Shown: positions 19,136-28,150 of the stretch, one piece after another
Position numbering within the stretch: the stretch's first letter is position 1
Layout of the letters: each line of letters opens with the position of its first letter
Assembly: GCA_963841065.1 (NCBI GenBank)
Contig: CAWJBI010000058.1
Span: 62,001-126,000, forward strand
DNA length: 64,000 nucleotides
From: M0108 sp963841065
GTDB taxonomy: Bacteria; Pseudomonadota; Gammaproteobacteria; Chromatiales; Chromatiaceae
Direction: 5' to 3'
Position numbers and translations under genes: made by a program
The notes under the pieces: generated by a model
The model's input: only the letters and a program-made list of their open reading frames with translations
What the model was told of the DNA's origin: nothing
The model's database searches: none

Positions 19136-19510
19136 AAAATGAGTGGAAGAGTGTTACTAGCGGCCGCGCTTGCGGGGTCAGGGATCGGCCCCCGTGCCAT
19201 CCCCGTCCACCAAGACCCAGCCGGGTCCAGGGTTGTGTCCTACTTTAGCGCTTCGATATTGTGTCAGGGAATCCTTACGAAACGGCAAACCTTTTGTCAT
19301 CTTTGCTTGATCGAAGTCATCCTTTTTGCCGTCCTGGCACCCTTATGATGCAGGCTCGTTTTTGCGCGAGTTTGACGCCGTCGACCTCCGCCTCGGAAGG
19401 CGTAACCAGCCGCCGCCAAGGCGCCATTCGGGCCCAGTCCGCAAGTCCCTCCCGAGGGGCGAACGCCATCTCACCGCCGGATTCCCGGTTTACAAGCAGG
19501 TAATAACGCG
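19136..19510. other. Divergent promoter region between DUF47-2 and CNNM-4
   Basis: Roughly 375 bases with no ORF of note. It contains TTGTCAT (about 19294), a CTTTTTG tract and CACCCT followed by an AT-rich hexamer, an arrangement loosely shared with the region upstream of mgtE (22595-22650). No promoter can be assigned with confidence. Confidence 0.35.
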
Positions 19511-20765
19511 ATGCCTATGGAAACGGGTGACCTCGAACTCATCATTCGCATCCTCCTCCAGGTCGTCCTCCTCTCGGGGTCGGCCATCTTTTCCGGTTCC
19601 GAGACCGCCCTCTTCTCCCTGAGCCGGATCCACCTGCAGAAGCTGCGCAACACCCGGGACCCGGCCTCGGAGGGTATCCACGCCCTCCTCGACGAACCGC
19701 GCCGGCTCATCATCTCCATCCTCTGCGGCAACGAGTTGGTCAACATCGCCTCCTCGGCCAACATGGCGGCCATCCTCATGAACATCTTCGGGGCCGAAGG
19801 AGGCGGGGTGGATCAACGTCCTGGTCATGGTGCCCATGCTCCTGCTGGTGGGTGAGATCACGCCCAAGACCATCGCCGTCACCTTCCCCGTCGGCTTCGC
19901 CAAGAACGTGAGCGCCAAGGTCCTGCCACGCTGGATCTGGCTCATCACGCCCCTGCGGGAGGCGGTGCGCCTGGTGGCGGACCGGGTCACCACCTGGGTC
20001 GTCGGCGACGCCGTGGCCCGCGAGAATCTCCTGCAGCCGGACGAACTCAAGACCCTCCTGGAGGAGGGCGAGGAGACGGGTGTCATCGACGCCACCGAGC
20101 GGGTCCTCATCGACAACCTGCTGGAGGCCTCGAATACCGAGATCTCCCACATCATGACGCCGGGGCCCCGTATCCGCTTCCTCGACGCCGGACTGCCCCT
20201 GCCGGAGCTCATCGAGGAATTCCGCCGCCATCGCCACCCCCGCATCCCGGTCTATTCCGGTCACTGGGACAACGTCATCGGCTTCCTGTATTCCGGAGGA
20301 CGTGCTGCGACTCATTCGCGGCGGGGCGGACCTGGAGCGGGTCCAGATCGAGGATATGCTGAGGCCGGTCCACTTCGTCCCCCCCACCATCAAGGTGGAC
20401 GAGATGTTCAATTTCTTCCAGACCCACAACACCCGCTCCACCATCGTCCTCGGCGAGTTCGGCGAGGTGCTGGGCATCGTCACCATCAAGGACGTGCTCA
20501 AGTTCATCTTCGGCGAGATCACCAGCCCCATGCGGGGTATCGAGGATCACGAGCGGGACGAGGTGGGCTATATAGTCCCGGGTGACATGCGGCTGCTAGA
20601 CTTCTACAACCGGTTTACGTGGCCCATACCATCGGTGGCTATGTGATCACCCGGCTGCGGCACATTCCCCAGGAAGGGGATTCCATCCTGGACGACGGCT
20701 TCCGCTTTACCGTCCTGGAGGCCGATCCGCGCACCGTGCTCAAGGTGCGGGTGGAGCGCGTCTGA
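19511..20765 (+). CDS. CNNM/CorB-type Mg2+ transporter 4 (three frameshifts)
   Basis: A fourth CNNM/CorB family member, about 417 residues when repaired. The ATG at 19511 gives MPMETGDLELIIRILLQVVLLSGSAIFSGSETALFSLSRIHLQKL (DUF21 domain). Frame breaks occur near 19798 (second frame: WINVLVMVPMLLLVGEITPKTIAV), near 20292 (one extra G; third frame: EDVLRLIRGGADLERVQIEDMLRPVHFVPPTIKVDEMF) and near 20618 (last frame: AHTIGGYVITRLRHIPQEGDSILDDGFRFTVLEADPRTV). All parts are conserved and in order: DUF21, CBS pair, CorC_HlyC, ending TVLKVRVERV with TGA at 20763-20765. Three breaks in one gene could mean a pseudogene, but similar breaks elsewhere in the window favour sequence error. Confidence 0.75.
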
Positions 20766-20863
20766 TAGCCCGGCGGCGGGGAAGTCCGTCTTAACCTAAT
20801 GTTCATTGAGCCGAACTAAAGTTTGTTCAGTACCCAAACCACTGAAGAACCCTGGGGGCCCGT

Positions 20864-22516
20864 ATGGACAGCATCGTCGGCCAGTTGCGCATCGGCGAGA
20901 AGATCGGACTCGGCTTCGCCATGGTGGGCCTCCTCTACCTGGCGGCCATCTGGCAGTACCATCAGGGCCAGGACGCCCTGATCCGGGACTATGGCCAGCT
21001 CCACTTCAGCTTCGTGGCGCGGGTCAACCAGGCCTTTGCCATCCAGACCCATCTCCACCAGGCGCGCCTGGCGGAGGGCGACTTCTTGCTCCATCGCCGG
21101 GAGGCGGATATCGGCCGGGTGGAGGAGCAGGCCCGGCTCCTGCTGGAACAGACCCGACAACTGGCCGCCGATCCCGATCTGGCCGAGGCTGGCAAGGCCA
21201 TGGGCCAACTGGCCGCAACCTACCAGCAGGGCTTTCTGGATATCGCCGAGGCTTGGCAAATCAAGGGACTGGACGAAAACAGCGGGCTCCAGGGGGCCTT
21301 CCGCCACTCCGTCCACGAGCTTCAGCAGAGATCGCACAACTTTAACGCCGGCGAACTCTATGTCACCCTCCTGCAAATGCGTCGAGGCGAGAAGGACCTG
21401 CTGCTGCGAGGAGAGGAACAGTACGTCGCGCGCGTCCAGACCCTCATCGACCAATTCCGGCAACTGATCCAGGAGGCCGATTTCTATCCCGAGGTGCGCC
21501 AGGCCCTGCTGGATGAACTGGCTGTCTATGCCACGACCTTCCAGGACTATGCCCGGGGCGTCCTCGCGGGGGACGAGATAGCGGGGGGCAAGGGGCCCTT
21601 CCGCGATTCCGGCCATCGCCTGGAGGCCATCCTCTCCGCCCATTACGTGCCGGGCCTGGAGACCGCCATCCTGGAGATGCGGCGCCGGGAAAAGGACTAT
21701 CTGCTGCGGGGCGACCCGACCTACATTCGGCAGGTCCAGGATATCGCCGCCCTGATCCGGGGCCAGATCGGCACCGCCGCCATCTCGGCGGAGGATCAAG
21801 CCCAACTCGGCACCCTCCTGGCCAACTACGAACGGGACTTCCTGGCCCTGGTCGCCCAGAACGATCTCATCGCCGGACTCACCCTCGGCATGGATAAGGC
21901 CGCGCGGGACATGGAACCCCTGGCGCGCCAAAACCTGGAGCAGGCGGACCAGGCCATGGTCGAGGAATCCGCGCGCCTGGTGGTGGCGACCCAGCGACAA
22001 GGGCGGATCAACCTGCTGGTGGTGTTGGGGGCCGTGGCCTTGGGTATCCTCTTTACCTTCTTCCTCACCCGGAGGATCGTCCGGCCGGTGCAGGAGATGG
22101 CCGGTTTGCTCAACCGCCTTACCCACGAGAGCCCCAGCGAACGCATCGCCACCCTGCCCGGCTCCCGCGACGAACTCAACGCCATGGCCGAGTCCCTCAA
22201 CACCCTGGCGGACCACCGCACCCGTTTCGTGCAATGGTGGAAGGCCGCCATGCGGGAGGCCACCGCCCTCCGCAAGCTCCATCTGGCCGCCGGCGAGGAC
22301 ATCCGCGATCAGGCCTTGGAGGAAATTCGCCAAGCCGCCCTGACGCAGGTCCAGCAACTCAATGGGATGCGCGGCCAGTTGCTCAAGCAGGCGGACCAGA
22401 TCGACCAGAGCTGCCAGCGCCTGCGCCAGGCCCGCCCAGGGAGCCTGGCCCCCGAGGTTGGCCAACTGGAGGATAGCGCCAACGCCATCCGTACCTTGCT
22501 GGAGGTCACGGCCTAG
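20864..22516 (+). CDS. Transmembrane sensor with HAMP domain but no output domain
   Basis: A 550-residue membrane protein built like the input half of a chemoreceptor or sensor kinase. Residues 17-34 form the first membrane helix. A long periplasmic helical region contains two copies of the motif LxMRRxEKDxLLRG (LQMRRGEKDLLLRGEEQYVARVQ and LEMRRREKDYLLRGDPTYIRQVQ), as seen in helical-bimodular sensor domains. A second membrane helix (LLVVLGAVALGILFTFFLTRRIV) leads into a HAMP domain (RPVQEMAGLLNRLTHE...DELNAMAESLNTLADHR), then about 100 residues of coiled coil. No methyl-accepting, kinase or cyclase domain follows; the stop appears genuine and downstream frames hold no conserved output domain. 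It probably acts through a partner. Confidence 0.75.
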   Translation: MDSIVGQLRIGEKIGLGFAMVGLLYLAAIWQYHQGQDALIRDYGQLHFSFVARVNQAFAIQTHLHQARLAEGDFLLHRREADIGRVEEQARLLLEQTRQLAADPDLAEAGKAMGQLAATYQQGFLDIAEAWQIKGLDENSGLQGAFRHSVHELQQRSHNFNAGELYVTLLQMRRGEKDLLLRGEEQYVARVQTLIDQFRQLIQEADFYPEVRQALLDELAVYATTFQDYARGVLAGDEIAGGKGPFRDSGHRLEAILSAHYVPGLETAILEMRRREKDYLLRGDPTYIRQVQDIAALIRGQIGTAAISAEDQAQLGTLLANYERDFLALVAQNDLIAGLTLGMDKAARDMEPLARQNLEQADQAMVEESARLVVATQRQGRINLLVVLGAVALGILFTFFLTRRIVRPVQEMAGLLNRLTHESPSERIATLPGSRDELNAMAESLNTLADHRTRFVQWWKAAMREATALRKLHLAAGEDIRDQALEEIRQAALTQVQQLNGMRGQLLKQADQIDQSCQRLRQARPGSLAPEVGQLEDSANAIRTLLEVTA

Positions 22517-22885
22517 GCCGGGATATGGCACCAGGACGTCGGGCCGCCGGGAGGGCTCGGCCCCGACGCCCGAATCGTCACCAAACCGTCAATCCCTTGT
22601 CATGTTTTTTCATCTCCGCCACCCTTTTTGGTCCCTCACCCTCTATCATTAGCCGGTGATTTTCCGGGTCCCGCCGAGCGCCAAGCCCTTCTTCCGAACC
22701 AGCGCTTTCCGTCTCGGTGCGGACCAGCCCCAATAACCGTCTCCCGGGCCTCCGGGAAGACGAATATCCTGGGCGTTGACGTAGCCTGCAAGGTCCAAAC
22801 CCCTGGGGTTTGGTTACAGCCGCGTCACCTGCCCCTATCTCGCGCCATTGATTCCGGCCAGGCATTGGCCAGGGGACCACCCACC
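22517..22885 (+). promoter_or_regulatory. mgtE leader region with palindrome
   Basis: The 370 bases before mgtE contain CCAAACC-CCTGG-GGTTTGG at 22795-22813, a strong inverted repeat that could be an operator or hairpin, and a weak Pho-box-like pair (CCGTCAA-TCCC-TTGTCAT at 22586-22603). I could not fold a recognisable Mg2+ riboswitch by eye. No ORF is supported. Confidence 0.35.
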
Positions 22886-24292
22886 ATGATGATTGATACC
22901 CACACCCATGTAGCCGTCGCCGATTCCGGCGGCAAACTCCTCAAGCTGCGGGATGCCATCGAACGCCTGTTGCGGCGTGACGCCAAGAAACCCTTGGAGA
23001 AGATCCTTTCCAAGATCCACCCGGCGGACCTGGGTCAGGTTATCGAAGGTATCCCCGAGGAATACGTCACCATTCTCTTCCTGAGCATCCCGAACCCGAG
23101 CGTGGCCGCCGAGGTCATGGCGACCCTGTCAACGCGGATGCTATCGGATGTGGTCCGCGAGGCGGACGTGACGCGGCTGGCCCCCATCCTGGACCAATTG
23201 GCGCCGGACGACCTGGTCGACTTCATCGGCAAACTGGACGAGGAACTGGGCGCCAAGGTGACCTCGGCCCTGACCAAGGACAGCCAGGAGGAACTGGAGG
23301 ACTTGCTCCAGTACGACCCGAACACGGCCGGTGGCATCATGACCACCGAGTTTTTCTCCATGACCGACGATTCGCGGGTGGAGCAGGCGGTGGAGGCCAT
23401 CCGCGGCCGTGCCGACATGGAAGACGTGGAGATGGTTTATTACCTCTATGTCACCAACAGCCATGGCCGCCTGATGGGTGTCGTTTCCCTGCGCCAACTG
23501 CTCCTGGCGCATCCCTCCAAGTTACTGCGGGATGTCATGAACTCCCGCATCATCCGCACCCTCGTCACCGACAGCCAGGAAACCGTGGCCAAGTTGGTGG
23601 ATAAGTACCGGCTGCTGGCCATCCCCGTGGTGGATGAAGAGGGTATCCTGCTGGGCATGGTCACGGTGGACGACGTCATCAACGTCATCGAGGACGAGAC
23701 CACCCGCGAGATGTTGGCCATGGCCGGTACCAGCAGCTCCGAGCTGTTGACCCAGTCGCCCCTCAACATCTTCAAGCTGCGCGCGCCCTGGCTGATGGCC
23801 GCCTTTCTGGGTGGTGTCGGCGCGGCCTTCGTGCTTGACCAGTACGAGGCTACCCTCGCCCAGATCATTCAATTGAGCGCCTTCCTGCCCATCGTCATGG
23901 GCATGGCCGGCAACGTCGGCACCCAGGCCGCCACCGTCGCCGTGCGCGGTCTGGCCACGGGCTCCCTCAAGCTATCCCACTTTAAATCCCTGCTGATCAA
24001 GGAGTTGTCCGTTGGCCTTATGCTGGGCTCCTTCTATGGCCTCATGCTGTCCCTCGTCTCCTACCTGATGTTCCACAATTTCGAAAGCGTCCCCAACCTC
24101 ATGCTCACCGTCGGCGTGGCCATGTTGATGAACATCTGCCTGGCGGCCATCATCGCCTCCTCGCTGCCCATGCTCTTTCAGCGACTAGGAACAGACCCCG
24201 CCCTCGCCTCGGGACCCTTCGTGCTGACCTCCATCGACGTGCTTGGCGTCATCAATTACCTGATCGTCGCCTCCATCATTTTCGGTATCTAG
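22886..24292 (+). CDS. mgtE: Magnesium channel/transporter MgtE
   Basis: Inner-membrane Mg2+ channel of the MgtE family, about 468 residues. It has the N-terminal MgtE domain (HPADLGQVIEGIPEEYVTILFLSIPNPSVAAEVMATLS), a CBS pair (residues about 150-270, including YDPNTAGGIMTTEFFSM and VVDEEGILLGMVTVDDVINVIEDE) and a C-terminal pore domain with five helices (LRAPWLMAAFLGGVGAAFVLDQYE, LPIVMGMAGNVGTQAATVAVRGLATG, and PFVLTSIDVLGVINYLIVASIIFGI). The family opens when cytosolic Mg2+ is low. I start it at the ATG at 22886, with AGGGG ten bases upstream; the open frame extends further up but without conserved sequence. It overlaps the end of tilS on the other strand by 17 bases. Confidence 0.93.
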   Translation: MMIDTHTHVAVADSGGKLLKLRDAIERLLRRDAKKPLEKILSKIHPADLGQVIEGIPEEYVTILFLSIPNPSVAAEVMATLSTRMLSDVVREADVTRLAPILDQLAPDDLVDFIGKLDEELGAKVTSALTKDSQEELEDLLQYDPNTAGGIMTTEFFSMTDDSRVEQAVEAIRGRADMEDVEMVYYLYVTNSHGRLMGVVSLRQLLLAHPSKLLRDVMNSRIIRTLVTDSQETVAKLVDKYRLLAIPVVDEEGILLGMVTVDDVINVIEDETTREMLAMAGTSSSELLTQSPLNIFKLRAPWLMAAFLGGVGAAFVLDQYEATLAQIIQLSAFLPIVMGMAGNVGTQAATVAVRGLATGSLKLSHFKSLLIKELSVGLMLGSFYGLMLSLVSYLMFHNFESVPNLMLTVGVAMLMNICLAAIIASSLPMLFQRLGTDPALASGPFVLTSIDVLGVINYLIVASIIFGI

Positions 24293-25710
24293 GGCTGCCT
24301 TGGGCCGGGTCGCCGCGCCAGGACATGCCTTCCGGGCCGCGGTGCCCGGGAGGCTGGCCCCCGCCTCCTGAAATCCCGGGTGATCGCGGATACCGCCTTC
24401 CCATGCGATGCGGATGCCACCGGCTTGGGTGAGCGGGTGTGCAACGCCAGAGATCCCCCACCGCCACCAGATGGGCCCCGTCGAAGAGGCAGGGCACGTA
24501 GGGCCTGAGCCAGGAGGGGATGGCGGCCTCCTGGAACAGGTGCTTGAGCCGCCGCTGGTGGGGCTGATCCGCGAGGCGACAACTCAAACCCCGAGCGCCG
24601 AAGCGGACCTCCAGACCGGAGGGCCAGCAGGCAGCCGGGTCCTGCCTGGCCCCCACCCGATCCAGGAGGCGGAGGCATCCCAGCCCCGCCGGCAGGGCCA
24701 GTTCCCCTTCCCGCCACTCCAGCACCTCTTCCCCCGGGACCGGGGGTAGCGGCGCCATGGCATAGAGGTCATCGCGATAGCGGCGCGTCTCGCAGCCAGG
24801 CCAGGCCACCAGGGGGGTGCGGTCCGGGCGGGCCCGCATCAACTCCGCGCGGATGCGCCCCAGATGGCGGCTGTCCGGGGTTGGCAGGCCGAGACCGGCG
24901 AGCCAGTGCCGCAGCACGGCGGCCTGGAGGGCGGGTTCGCGGGCCGCGAGCCCCGTCAGGGAGAGGGTTCCCGGCCGGCTGCCCCCGAGCAGGGCCAGTT
25001 CCCGGGCCGCCAGCCCCGCGATCAAACCCTGGGCCTCGGCGCAATGAGCGGCCGAGCGGGACAGACTGGCCGCGCAGGCGGGCCAACGCTCCGCCAGGAC
25101 CGGCAGGATGCGGGCCCGCAGGAAGTTGCGATCGAAGTCGAGGTCGCCGTTGGAAGGGTCCTCGATCCAGGTCAGGCCCTGGGCGCGGGCATAGGCCAGG
25201 AGTTCGGCCCGCCGATAACCCAGCAAGGGCCGCAACAGCCAGGCCCCGCCCAGTCGCGCCAGCCTGGGCATGGCCGCCAGACCCTTGACGCCGCTGCCAC
25301 GCAGCAGGGCGAGCAGCAGGGTCTCGGCCTGATCGTCCTGGTGCTGGGCGGTCAACACCAGGTCACCGGGACCGGCTATCGCGCTCAGGGCGGCATAACG
25401 CCCCGCCCGGGCCAGGGCCTCCAGACTCTCGCCGCGCTGGCGCTGGAGTGCCAGGCGGCGCAGGGTCAGGGGCACGGCCAGGTGGTCGCACAGGCGGCGG
25501 CAGTGGTCGGCCCAATCGCCGGCGGCGGGGCTCAGACCGTGATCGACATGGATGGCGGCCAGATCCAGGGGCCTCAGTTCCCGCGCGGCGGCCAGGGCAT
25601 GCGAGGAGGACGGTGGAATCCAGGCCACCGCTCAAGGCCACCCAGAGGCGTGGGGCGTTGGGAAAGGGGTCGAGCGCCTGGAGCAGGCGCTCGGGGGTCG
25701 GAACGGCCAT
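24276..25710 (-). CDS. tilS: tRNA(Ile)-lysidine synthase TilS (frameshift near N-terminus)
   Basis: ATP-dependent enzyme that attaches lysine to the wobble C34 of tRNA-Ile(CAU), changing its decoding from Met to Ile. The start at 25710 gives MAVPTPERLLQALDPFPNAPRLWVALSGGLDSTVLL with the PP-loop SGGLDS at residues 27-32. At about 25602 one extra base breaks the frame; the second frame continues ALAAARELRPLDLAAIHVDHGLSPAAGDWADHCRRLC and RGSGVKGLAAMPRLARLGGAWLLRPLLGYRRAEL, then WIEDPSNGDLDFDRNFLR, a TilS signature. The C-terminal domain is recognisable up to FDGAHLVAVGDLW; the last 60 residues are low-complexity and may reflect another indel. It follows accA by about 22 bases, a common gammaproteobacterial order. 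Confidence 0.88.
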
Positions 25711-25732
25711 GGGGACGGCCTGGGCCCGCCGC

Positions 25733-26689
25733 CTACTCCTTGAAGCGGGCGAAGCCCATGAGGCGCTTGTAGCGGCGGGCCAGGAGTTCGTCCAGATCCT
25801 GATCGGCGAGCTTGGCGAGGTGGCGGCTCAGGGCCTCCTTGAGGCTCGCGGCCATCTGGGCCGGGTGACGATGGGCGCCGCCCAAGGGCTCGGGGATGAT
25901 CTCGTCCACCAGGGCGTGCTCCTTGAGCTTGTCGGAGGTGATGGCCATGGCCTCCGCCGCCAGTTCCGCCTTGTCCGCGCTCTTCCAGAGGATGGAGGCG
26001 CAACCCTCGGGAGAGATGACGGAATAGGTGCCGTATTGGAGCATCAGCAGCCGGTCACCGACGCCGATGGCCAGGGCCCCGCCGGAGCCGCCCTCGCCGA
26101 CGACGGTGCAGATGATGGGGGTGCGCAGATGGGCCATGACCAGCAGGTTATGGGCGATGGCCTCGCTCTGGCCGCGCTCCTCGGCGCCGACGCCGGGATA
26201 GGCGCCGGGGGTGTCGATGAAGGTCAGGATCGGCAAGCGAAAGCGCTCCGCCATCTCCATCAGCCGCAGGGCCTTGCGGTAGCCCTCCGGGCGCGGCATG
26301 CCGAAGTTGCGATAGATCTTTTCCTTGGTGTCCCGCCCCTTCTGGTGGCCAATGACCATGACCGGGAAACCATCCAGGCGAGCCAGGCCGCCGACGATGG
26401 CCGGGTCGTCGGCATAGGTACGATCGCCGTGCAGCTCCTGAAAGCCCTCGAAGATGCGCGGCACATAGTCCAGGGTGTAGGGCCGCTGGGGATGGCGCGC
26501 GAGCTGGGAGATCTGCCAGGGGGAGAGGGCGGCGAAGGTGCTCTCGGTGAGGGCGCGGCATTTGGTTTGCAGCCGCTCGATTTCCTCGCCGATGTTGATG
26601 GCGCTGTCATTCCCAACCAGCCGCAATTCCTCGATCTTGGCCTCGAGCTCGGCGATGGGCTGTTCAAATTCAAGAAAGTTTAGATCCAT
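25733..26689 (-). CDS. accA: Acetyl-CoA carboxylase carboxyltransferase subunit alpha
   Basis: Alpha subunit of the carboxyltransferase that moves the carboxyl group from biotin to acetyl-CoA to make malonyl-CoA, the first step of fatty-acid synthesis; it pairs with AccD in the cytoplasm. The 318-residue length is standard. Signature stretches include MDLNFLEFEQPIAELEAKIEEL, HGDRTYADDPAIVGGLARLDG, FIDTPGAYPGVGAEERGQSEAIAHNL, VVGEGGSGGALAIGVGD and YSVISPEGCASILWKSADKAELAAEAM. The ATG at 26689 starts the canonical N-terminus. tilS follows directly and is probably cotranscribed. The sequence is intact. Confidence 0.97.
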   Translation of the reverse strand: MDLNFLEFEQPIAELEAKIEELRLVGNDSAINIGEEIERLQTKCRALTESTFAALSPWQISQLARHPQRPYTLDYVPRIFEGFQELHGDRTYADDPAIVGGLARLDGFPVMVIGHQKGRDTKEKIYRNFGMPRPEGYRKALRLMEMAERFRLPILTFIDTPGAYPGVGAEERGQSEAIAHNLLVMAHLRTPIICTVVGEGGSGGALAIGVGDRLLMLQYGTYSVISPEGCASILWKSADKAELAAEAMAITSDKLKEHALVDEIIPEPLGGAHRHPAQMAASLKEALSRHLAKLADQDLDELLARRYKRLMGFARFKE

Positions 26690-26799
26690 GATGGCAACAT
26701 CTTAATCAAAATTGGTCCTTGGCGACAGCGGCAAGGGGCCATGCGAAAATTATGGGATTCGCGGTTGTCATTTCGGGACTCCTTTCCGTGGAGGGGACC

Positions 26800-28053
26800 A
26801 TGCGCCCGGTACTGTTTGTCTTCCTGCTCTGCCTCTTCCTACCGGCCCTGGTTCAGGCCGAGGAGCCTTGGGTCACAACCGGGCCCGATGGCCAACCCGA
26901 GGTCAACCTCTATTTTTTCTGGGCCCTGACCTGTCCGCACTGTATCCAGGCCCACCCCGCGATCGCGGCCATTCCCCAGGCCCGGCCCTGGGTGAAGCTG
27001 CATGCACTGGAACTCACCCGTCATCCCGAAAACGCCCGCCTTTATCAGGCCATGGCGGAAAAATTGGGCGAAGGGGCGGCCTCGGTGCCGGCTCTGCTCT
27101 TTTGTGGCGAGATACAGGTTGGCTGGGACAGCGATGACACCACGGGCGAGATGATTCGTCAGGGTCTGGATGCCTGCCGGGCCAGGGCCTCAACCACCCG
27201 GCCCAGCCCGGAAGCCGGGGCCCAGGCCGCCGAGCCCCTGCTCGAACTGCCGATCATCGGCGCCATCGACCCCGCCCGCCTCTCCCTGCCAATGCTGACA
27301 GGGGTGCTGGCCGGGCTGGACGCCTTCAACCCTTGCGCCTTCTTCGTCCTGCTGTTTCTACTATCCCTCATGGTCCATCAACGGAACCGCACCCGCATGT
27401 TGGTCATCGGCGGCATCTTCGTGGCCATCTCCGGCCTCATGTATTTTGCCTTCATGGCGGCCTGGCTCAGCATCTTCCAGTTGCTCGGCCACCTCGACGG
27501 GGTCACCCTGGCCGCGGGCGCCCTGGCGGTGCTCGTGGGCGCCCTCAACGTCAAGGATTTCTTGCTGTTCGATCAAGGGCCGTCCCTGTCCATCCCCGAG
27601 TCAAAGAAGCCGGACATCTTCCGGCGTGCCCGCGCCATCCTGAGCGCCGATAGCCTGCCGGCCATGGTGGCCGCGACGATCTTGCTGGCCGTTGCCGCGA
27701 ATTTCTACGAACTGCTCTGCACAGCGGGTTTCCCCATGGTCTATACCCGGCTGCTGACCCTGGCCGACCTGACGCCGGCGGGCCGCCTCGCCTATCTCGC
27801 CGCCTACAACCTTATTTATATGGTGCCCCTCGGGCTGATTGTCATCCTCTTCGCCCGCAACCTGGGGGCCCGCAAGCTCAGCGAGCGCGAGGGACGCCTG
27901 CTGAAGCTGTTGTCTGGCATCATGATGCTGGGCCTGGGCTTCCTCCTCTTGCTTGCCCCCGAACTCATCAGCCAGGTCGGCAGCGCCTTCCTCCTGATGG
28001 CCCTGGCCCTGGGCATCACCTGGCTCGCCGCCAGGCTGACCCGAAAGAACTGA
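26800..28053 (+). CDS. Thioredoxin-fold protein fused to DsbD/CcdA-like membrane domain
   Basis: A 417-residue protein with a signal peptide (residues 1-20, cut after VQA), a periplasmic thioredoxin-like domain with the active-site motif CPHC at 45-48 (FFWALTCPHCIQAHP) and a cis-Pro loop near SVPALLFCG, then a membrane domain of six or more helices beginning AFNPCAFFVLLFLLSLMV. A conserved second cysteine follows in FYELLCTAGFPMVYTRLL. This NPC/CTAGFP pair resembles the electron-relaying cysteines of DsbD/CcdA proteins. It probably passes electrons across the membrane to the attached thioredoxin domain. The ATG at 26800 follows GGAGGGG closely. It is divergent from accA. The CPHC motif is typical of DsbA-type oxidases, so redox direction is uncertain. 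Confidence 0.75.
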   Translation: MRPVLFVFLLCLFLPALVQAEEPWVTTGPDGQPEVNLYFFWALTCPHCIQAHPAIAAIPQARPWVKLHALELTRHPENARLYQAMAEKLGEGAASVPALLFCGEIQVGWDSDDTTGEMIRQGLDACRARASTTRPSPEAGAQAAEPLLELPIIGAIDPARLSLPMLTGVLAGLDAFNPCAFFVLLFLLSLMVHQRNRTRMLVIGGIFVAISGLMYFAFMAAWLSIFQLLGHLDGVTLAAGALAVLVGALNVKDFLLFDQGPSLSIPESKKPDIFRRARAILSADSLPAMVAATILLAVAANFYELLCTAGFPMVYTRLLTLADLTPAGRLAYLAAYNLIYMVPLGLIVILFARNLGARKLSEREGRLLKLLSGIMMLGLGFLLLLAPELISQVGSAFLLMALALGITWLAARLTRKN

Positions 28054-28150
28054 GGCGTCTCGAACCCGCCTGGCCTTGGCGCCGATAGGCGCAAGCCTCC
28101 CGGCGCGGGCCCGATCCGCTGCCACCATCCTACCCGGAGAACCAAGCCCA

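Noticed and set aside
17521..19248. 575-residue ORF on the plus strand
   Set aside because: Antisense of pit copy 2 and its DUF47 partner; Asp/Gly/His/Gln-rich with no fold pattern.
22517..22885. Mg2+ riboswitch (M-box) upstream of mgtE
   Set aside because: I could not find the conserved helices or loops by eye; only a simple palindrome is visible.
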